In this document: positions 40,694 through 45,181 of the stretch, one piece after another
Numbering within the stretch: position 1 is the stretch's first letter
Layout: each line of letters begins with the position of its first letter
Source: Aeromicrobium sp.
GTDB lineage: Bacteria > Actinomycetota > Actinomycetes > Propionibacteriales > Nocardioidaceae
DNA: 45,181 nucleotides
Reading direction: 5' to 3'
NCBI RefSeq assembly: GCF_025965075.1
Contig: NZ_JAOPXQ010000224.1
Span: forward strand, 1-45,181
The notes under the pieces: generated by a model
Told to the model about the DNA's origin: nothing
Database searches by the model: none
Seen by the model: only the letters and a program-made list of their open reading frames with translations
Position numbers and translations under genes: made by a program

Positions 40694-42022
40694 TCAGCCC
40701 ATGAAGAACGGCTGGGCGGTGCTCTCCAGCACCGACAGCCACAGGTCGCCGTCGGGGGAGACGCTGTGCGACCCGGCCGTGACGAACGGGATCGGGACGT
40801 TGACGAAGCGGTGTCGCCGGCGCCCGACGACCATGTCGGTACGCCCGGCCATCGCGGCGTGGACCGCGGTCTGCGCCAGGCGGGCGCAGTAGACCGAGTC
40901 GGAGGCGTCGGCGGGGACCGACCGGATCGCGTAGCCGGGGTTGAAGTAGCGCATCGTGAGCGGCTGGGCGCGGTTGGCGAAGTCCTTGCCGATCTGCTCG
41001 CGCAGGAAGCCCGCGATGTCGCCGAGGACCGCGTTGCCGCTGGCGTCGGTACGATCGCTCGCCGGGATCAGGTCCTGGCCGGCGCCCTCCGCCAGGACGA
41101 TGACGGCGCTGCCCTTCTCCGCGACGCGCGCGGCCAGCAGCGCCAGCAGGCCGTTGTCCCCGTCGAGTGAGAAGTCGACCTCCGGGATCAGGACGAAGTC
41201 GGCGTCGTGGTTGGCCAGCGCGGCGTAGCAGGCGATGAAGCCGGCGTGTCGGCCCATGACCTTGACGATCCCGACGCCGCCGACGGCCGCCTCGACCTCG
41301 ACCCGCGCGGCCTTGATCGACTCGGCGGCCTTGGCGAACGCCGTCGAGAAGCCGAAGCTCTGCCCGATGTGCGGGATGTCGTTGTCGATCGTCTTGGGGA
41401 CGCCGACGATCCCGATCGACAGCCCGCGGCGCTCGATCTCGGTGCCGATGTCGTGGGCGCCGCGCATCGAGCCGTCGCCGCCGATGACCATGAGGATGTC
41501 GATGCCGACCTCGACGAGCCGGTCCACGATCGCGACGGGGTCCTGCGCCCCGCGCGAGGAGCCCAGGATCGTGCCGCCGCGCTCGTTGATCCGAGAGACG
41601 TACTCCGGCGTCAGCGTCACGACGTCGTGGCCGTTGGCCTCGATCAGGCCGGCGTAGCCGTGCTGGAAGCCGACGACGTCGCGGACGCCGTAGTGCGTGT
41701 GCAGCTCCAGCACGATGGCCCGGATGACGTCGTTGAGGCCCGGGCAGAGCCCGCCGCACGTCACGACGCCGACCCGGGTCGTGGCGGGGTCGAAGAAGAT
41801 CCGTCGCCGCGGTCCGCCCGCCTCGAACGTCGGCAGCTCGGCCAGCGGGACGCCGCGCGCCGCGATCAGCTCGAGCGTGTCGTCGTACAGGATCCGGTCG
41901 GTCTCGCCGACGTAGTACTCGTTGGTCTCGCGACCACCGACGTACAGGGCGAGGGGGCTGTCGAGCGTGCTCGCGCCGAGGGAGCGGACCTGGAGATCGT
42001 CGAGGGTGACCACCCGCCCCAT
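40694..42022 (-). CDS. 6-phosphofructokinase (PPi-PFK-like, probably ATP-dependent)
   Basis: Glycolytic kinase of 442 residues, longer than the 320-residue bacterial PfkA. Motifs are GVVTCGGLCPGLNDVIR, ERGGTILGSSRG, IGGDGSMRGA, VGVPKTIDNDIP and VKVMGRHAGF. GGDG (not GGDD) indicates ATP as donor, whereas PKTIDND with Lys is the pyrophosphate-family form; this combination is known in plant and trypanosome type ATP-PFK and their bacterial relatives. The start context is MGRVVTLDDL at 42022. It is likely monocistronic, 93 bases upstream of metY. Confidence 0.93.
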   Translation of the reverse strand: MGRVVTLDDLQVRSLGASTLDSPLALYVGGRETNEYYVGETDRILYDDTLELIAARGVPLAELPTFEAGGPRRRIFFDPATTRVGVVTCGGLCPGLNDVIRAIVLELHTHYGVRDVVGFQHGYAGLIEANGHDVVTLTPEYVSRINERGGTILGSSRGAQDPVAIVDRLVEVGIDILMVIGGDGSMRGAHDIGTEIERRGLSIGIVGVPKTIDNDIPHIGQSFGFSTAFAKAAESIKAARVEVEAAVGGVGIVKVMGRHAGFIACYAALANHDADFVLIPEVDFSLDGDNGLLALLAARVAEKGSAVIVLAEGAGQDLIPASDRTDASGNAVLGDIAGFLREQIGKDFANRAQPLTMRYFNPGYAIRSVPADASDSVYCARLAQTAVHAAMAGRTDMVVGRRRHRFVNVPIPFVTAGSHSVSPDGDLWLSVLESTAQPFFMG

Positions 42023-42068
42023 GCTATCCGAGGGAATCCTCAGGTTTTGCCGGGCTTCCGGCCGGTTC

Positions 42069-42566
42069 TCAGGGCGTGATGACCAGGCACGTCGACGTCG
42101 CGGTCGCCAGCAGGCGCCCCTGTGCGTCCTTGATGTCGGCCTCGACGAACGCCGCCCGCGACCCGGGCTTGGTGACCCGGCCGGTCGCGACGACGCGGCC
42201 CGTGTCGCTCGAGATGCCGCGCAGGAAGCTCACGTTGAGGTCGAGCGAGGTGTACGCCGTGCCGACCGGCAGCGTCGTCTGCACCGCGCAGCCGCACACC
42301 GAGTCGAGCAGCGTCGCGAAGAAGCCGCCGTGGACCGAGCCGATGGGGTTGTAGTGCGACTCGTCCGGCACCGCGGCCATGACCGCGGTGCCGGTGGAGA
42401 CCTCGACGATCTCGAGGTTGATGTGGCTCGCGATCGGCGGGGGCGGGATCGTGCCGTCGACCATGGCCTGGAGGTAGTCGAGCCCGCTCATGGTCAACGC
42501 CTGCAGCGCCTGCGGCCGGGGGTCGACCCACGTGATGGTCTTGCTCTGCTGCGTCAGCTCGGTCAT
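42069..42566 (-). CDS. PaaI-type hotdog thioesterase
   Basis: Acyl-CoA thioesterase of 165 residues. NPIGSVHGGFFATLLDSVCGCAV is the catalytic hotdog helix, followed by TSLDLNVSFLRGIS and a C-terminal GRLLATATSTCLVI. ATG 42566 is chosen because AGAGG stands seven bases before it; the start at 42617 would lie in the promoter region. It hydrolyses a CoA thioester of unknown acyl group. It is divergent from the HxlR regulator. Confidence 0.92.
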   Translation of the reverse strand: MTELTQQSKTITWVDPRPQALQALTMSGLDYLQAMVDGTIPPPPIASHINLEIVEVSTGTAVMAAVPDESHYNPIGSVHGGFFATLLDSVCGCAVQTTLPVGTAYTSLDLNVSFLRGISSDTGRVVATGRVTKPGSRAAFVEADIKDAQGRLLATATSTCLVITP

Positions 42567-42590
42567 GGCGGCCTCTTTCGGTGCGGATCC

Positions 42591-42606
42591 GGATACCGTA
42601 GCATCT
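42591..42606. promoter_or_regulatory. Possible operator between thioesterase and HxlR genes
   Basis: GGATAC (42591-42596) and GCATCT (42601-42606), four bases apart, form an imperfect palindrome (two mismatches of six). GGATAC also occurs in the perfect operator at 30910-30934, but spacing differs. CGGATCCG at 42584-42591 is a further palindrome. Confidence 0.4.
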
Positions 42607-42638
42607 AAGTCTGCCATCCAAACTCAGAGGTGACGCAC

Positions 42639-43109
42639 GTGACCTGGTCCGACTATGACTCGACGAGCTGCTCCATCGCGCGCACGGCGCAGGTCCTGGG
42701 CGACCGCTGGGCGGTCCTCGTGGTCCGTGACCTGTTCAACGGCGTGCGTCGGTTCGACGCGCTGCAGGCCCACCTCGGCATCGCCCGGGACGTGCTGACC
42801 AAGCGGCTCGCGCTGCTGGTCGACGAGGGCCTGGCCGTGCGGCGGCCGGTCGCGGTGCCGGGCGAGCGCACCCGGCACGAGTACGTCCTGACGCCCGCCG
42901 GCCGCGACCTGCGGGTCGTCATGATCGCGCTGATGGACTGGGGCGACCGCCACCGCGCGGGCCAGGACGGCCCCCCGATGCAGATCCGGCACCGCGACTG
43001 CGGCGCCCCGGTCCACGCGCACCTGGTCTGCGACGAGGGCCACGAGATCGTGCCGGCGACCCGCACCGAGCTCGTGCCGCTGGACGGCGCCCGGCTCCGC
43101 AGCGCCTAG
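42639..43109 (+). CDS. HxlR-family transcriptional regulator
   Basis: Winged-helix regulator of 156 residues: CSIARTAQVLGDRWAVLVVR is the hallmark N-terminus, FDALQAHLGIARDVLTKRLA the recognition part, followed by EYVLTPAGRDL. Beyond the domain (from about residue 105) is a Cys/His-rich tail, RHRDCGAPVHAHLVCDEGHE, that may bind a metal. GTG 42639 is chosen because AGAGG lies eight bases upstream; GTG 42630 would overlap that site. It is divergent from the thioesterase gene and probably regulates it. Confidence 0.92.
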   Translation: MTWSDYDSTSCSIARTAQVLGDRWAVLVVRDLFNGVRRFDALQAHLGIARDVLTKRLALLVDEGLAVRRPVAVPGERTRHEYVLTPAGRDLRVVMIALMDWGDRHRAGQDGPPMQIRHRDCGAPVHAHLVCDEGHEIVPATRTELVPLDGARLRSA

Positions 43110-43125
43110 CGTCCCCGGGCGGTCG

Positions 43126-44610
43126 CTAGGCGTACACGTAGTCCTCGAGTGGGAACGACCGTGCCTCGCGGAACGCGTTGAGCGTCGAGGTCGGGCGCAG
43201 CAACGTGGCCTCGCCGTGCTGGTTGAAGTAGTAGCTCCGCGACGTCGCGCAGCTGCCCTGCACGAACACCGAGTCGGTCAGGTTGGCGGTCATCCGGTCC
43301 AAGAACGCGGTGTTGGCCCGCTCGGTGACCTCGAACGTCGTCGCGCCTCGCCGCGCGACCTCCGACAGCAGCCGGTCCATGTGCAGCATCTGCGACTCGA
43401 TCGTCGTGAAGTAGGACAACCCGGAGTAGGAGTACGGGCTGTTGAGCGAGATGAAGTTGGGGAATCCCGGCACGGCGACGCCCTCGTACGCCTGGAAGCG
43501 GCGCTCGCGCCAGAACTTCCCGAGGTCGACCCCGCCGCGCCCGATGACCTCGAACGCCGGGAAGTTGGTGTCCCACAGGTTGAACCCCGTCGCCAGCACC
43601 AGGGTGTCGATCTCGGTCCGACCGCCGTCGGTCGTGACGATCGCGTCGGGCTCGATCCTGGCGATGGGGGTCGTCTCGAGACGCACGTGGGGCCGGTTGA
43701 AGGTCGGGAAGTACGTGTTGGAGAACGTCGGCCGCTTGCAGCCGAACGAGTAGTCCGGCGTCAGCTGCTCCCGGGTCGCGGGATCGTCGACCTGGCGGCG
43801 CAGGTGGCGCAGCGCGAGCTTCTCGACGCCGCGGTTGAGCGCCTTGGCCCGGCGATAGCGCAGCACGCCGCTGACCATGATCGCCTCGAGGATCCCCGAC
43901 CCGACGGTTCGGACGAGGCGCTGCGTCAGGGGCGCACGGGCGTACAGCCGCTGCAGCCACCGCGGGACCGCACCGTCCTGCTTGGGCGTGACCCAGATGG
44001 CGGTGCGCTGGAACACCGTGAGCGCGGCCAGCCGTGGCGCGATCTCGGGGATCAGCTGCACCGCGGTCGCGCCCGTGCCGATCACCGCGGCCCGGCGCCC
44101 GTCGAGGTCGAGGTCGTCGTCCCACTGCGTCGTGTGCACGACCGCGCCGGCGAACGACTCGATCCCCTCGATGTCCGGCAGCCGGGGCTGAGACAGGAAG
44201 CCCGTCGCGGTCAGCAGGAGCCGGGCGTGGACCCGCTCGCCGCCGGCGATGCCGACGGACCAGTGGCTGCGGTCCTCGTCCCACACGGCGCCCTCGACGA
44301 CGGTGTCGAAGCGCATGTGGCGGCGGACGTCGTACTTGTGCGCGACGTGGGCCGCGTACTGCTTGAGCTCGGCGCCCGGCGCGTAGAGGCGGGACCAGTA
44401 CGGATTGGGCTCGAACGAGTACGAGTACGTCGACGACGGGATGTCGACCGCCAGGCCGGGGTAGCGGTTGACGTGCCACGTGCCGCCGAGGTCCGACTCG
44501 CGCTCGAGGATCAGCAGGTCGTGCAGGCCGAGGCGGTGCAGCTGGATCGCGGCGCCGATGCCGCCGAAGCCTGCACCGACGATCACGGCGTCGTGGACGG
44601 TCCCGGGCAT
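43126..44610 (-). CDS. Flavoprotein (Baeyer-Villiger-type) monooxygenase
   Basis: Enzyme of 494 residues. FAD-binding VIVGAGFGGIGAAIQLHRLG is at the N-terminus, the NADPH motif is AAVIGTGATAVQLIPEIA, and FAGAVVHTTQWDDD fits the Baeyer-Villiger pattern FxGxxxHxxxW(P/D), marking type I. It converts a ketone to an ester or lactone. The C-terminus (FREARSFPLEDYVYA) is typical of actinobacterial members. AAGGAG precedes ATG 44610 by about eight bases, and the operator at 44620-44648 just upstream implies control by a repressor outside the window. Confidence 0.95.
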   Translation of the reverse strand: MPGTVHDAVIVGAGFGGIGAAIQLHRLGLHDLLILERESDLGGTWHVNRYPGLAVDIPSSTYSYSFEPNPYWSRLYAPGAELKQYAAHVAHKYDVRRHMRFDTVVEGAVWDEDRSHWSVGIAGGERVHARLLLTATGFLSQPRLPDIEGIESFAGAVVHTTQWDDDLDLDGRRAAVIGTGATAVQLIPEIAPRLAALTVFQRTAIWVTPKQDGAVPRWLQRLYARAPLTQRLVRTVGSGILEAIMVSGVLRYRRAKALNRGVEKLALRHLRRQVDDPATREQLTPDYSFGCKRPTFSNTYFPTFNRPHVRLETTPIARIEPDAIVTTDGGRTEIDTLVLATGFNLWDTNFPAFEVIGRGGVDLGKFWRERRFQAYEGVAVPGFPNFISLNSPYSYSGLSYFTTIESQMLHMDRLLSEVARRGATTFEVTERANTAFLDRMTANLTDSVFVQGSCATSRSYYFNQHGEATLLRPTSTLNAFREARSFPLEDYVYA

Positions 44611-44619
44611 GGGCGCTCC

Positions 44620-44648
44620 TTGTTCAGATAATGTGACTATCTGAACAA
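44620..44648. promoter_or_regulatory. 29-bp TetR-type operator upstream of the monooxygenase
   Basis: TTGTTCAGATA (44620-44630) and TATCTGAACAA (44638-44648) are perfect 11-bp arms around ATGTGAC. On the minus strand it reaches into the AAGGAG of the monooxygenase gene; on the plus strand it is 27 bases from the SIMPL gene. No matching regulator gene is in view. Confidence 0.85.
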
Positions 44649-44675
44649 TAGCCGACCTTCGGGCAGGATGACGGC

Positions 44676-45181
44676 ATGACGCTCGAGATCACGGTCCGCG
44701 GCACGGCCGAGCAGCACCACCCGGCGGAGCGCGCGACCGTGACGCTGGCGGCCGCGATCGAGGGCTCCGACAAGCGCCAGGTGTTCACCGACGCCGTGGC
44801 GATCCAGGAGCCCCTGGCCGGCCAGCTCAAGGACCTCGTGGGGCTGCAGGCGGTGCAGACCTGGTCGAGCGACCAGGTGCGTGTCTTCAGTCACCGGCCG
44901 TGGGTCGGCGACGGCGAGCGCGGCGACATGGTCCACGTCGCTCGCGTGCAGGTCCGTGCCGAGTTCACCGACTTCGAGCGGCTCAGCGGCTTCCTCGACT
45001 ACTGGTCGGGGATCGAGGGCGTCGAGATCGGCGGCATCGGCTGGGACGTCACGACCAAGAACCGGCGCAGCTACGAGGCCGAGGTGCGCAAGGCCGCCGT
45101 CGACGACGCCGTCGCCAAGGCGCAGTCGTACGCCAACGCGGTCCGCCGCGGCAAGGTCACGGCGGTCCAGCTCGCCGACCC
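44676..45181 (+). CDS. SIMPL-domain (DUF541) protein, N-terminal part (cut by window edge)
   Basis: Open to the window end, 168 codons seen. The opening LEITVRGTAEQHHPAERATV and the later YEAEVRKAAVDDAVAKAQSY with ANAVRRGKVTAVQLADP are typical of the SIMPL (kinase-interacting, DUF541) family, which includes bacterial periplasmic oxidative-stress proteins and cytosolic relatives. No signal peptide is seen. ATG 44676 is used; ATG 44668 is in another frame. The gene is divergent from the monooxygenase with the palindrome between them. Function unknown. Confidence 0.85.
   Translation, partial: MTLEITVRGTAEQHHPAERATVTLAAAIEGSDKRQVFTDAVAIQEPLAGQLKDLVGLQAVQTWSSDQVRVFSHRPWVGDGERGDMVHVARVQVRAEFTDFERLSGFLDYWSGIEGVEIGGIGWDVTTKNRRSYEAEVRKAAVDDAVAKAQSYANAVRRGKVTAVQLAD

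Noticed and set aside
1-45181. tRNA, rRNA, insertion sequence or prophage
   Set aside because: No tRNA-like cloverleaf, transposase, integrase or phage gene was recognised by eye; a tRNA scan could not be run.

Overview
The window is very GC-rich DNA, densely packed with genes on both strands, with GTG as well as ATG starts and many ATGA or TGATG junctions. The gene content (FadA/FadB beta-oxidation pair, DtxR/IdeR-type iron box, many short-chain dehydrogenases, TetR/MerR/HxlR regulators, DUF1206, MPT70-like fasciclin lipoprotein) points to an actinomycete. Nocardioidaceae (Aeromicrobium or Nocardioides type) is my guess, by inference only. I saw no rRNA, tRNA, CRISPR array, insertion sequence or phage gene. 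The window looks like ordinary chromosome; both end genes are cut by the window edges.

Layout. 1-5.4 kb: lipid degradation, with the end of an acyl-CoA dehydrogenase, a coiled-coil protein built on a 21-bp minisatellite, a MerR regulator, and divergently fadA-fadB behind two tandem operators. 5.4-8.6 kb: an iron/siderophore ABC importer (two FecCD permeases and an ATPase) behind an IdeR-like box, with no binding protein beside it. 8.6-14 kb: a Lon-N protein, a sugar epimerase, an amino acid permease, a DUF1206 membrane protein and an NAD-binding/DUF2867 protein. 14-17 kb: SDR plus cytochrome P450, divergent from a TetR gene across a perfect operator. 17-21.7 kb: OsmC, a small beta-flower-like protein, an ArsR-AHSA1-VOC cassette with a leaderless autoregulated promoter, an SDR, an enoyl-CoA hydratase and a nitroreductase.

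21.8-34.9 kb: a small ABM-like protein, a large unknown protein, a secreted 1,305-residue polysaccharide deacetylase with four about 160-residue repeats, a membrane-anchored molybdopterin oxidoreductase with a fasciclin lipoprotein, a histidine phosphatase, two SDRs, a secreted DUF4185-like protein and a membrane protein. 34.8-38 kb: a GAF-domain regulator divergent from an NTF2-fused flavin monooxygenase. 38-45 kb: metY-metX, a phosphofructokinase, a thioesterase/HxlR pair, a Baeyer-Villiger-type monooxygenase and the start of a SIMPL-domain protein.

The genes describe a soil-type catabolic lifestyle: oxidation (P450, flavin monooxygenases, SDRs) feeding CoA-dependent beta-oxidation, with each small cassette carrying its own regulator and a visible palindromic operator. 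The most interesting signals lie outside genes. First, there are two families of intergenic, inverted tandem repeats: one of 21-bp units in seven tiled copies at 32506-32650 and again at 38102-38192, the other of GGTGCANNAGTCGCC units at 5459-5605 and 21711-21756. Second, a 28-bp element with 23 matching bases stands both in front of fadA and directly in front of the SDR start at 20155, suggesting a local MerR-controlled lipid regulon. Third, several long perfect operators sit on promoters. I did not find a clear new defence or biosynthetic system.
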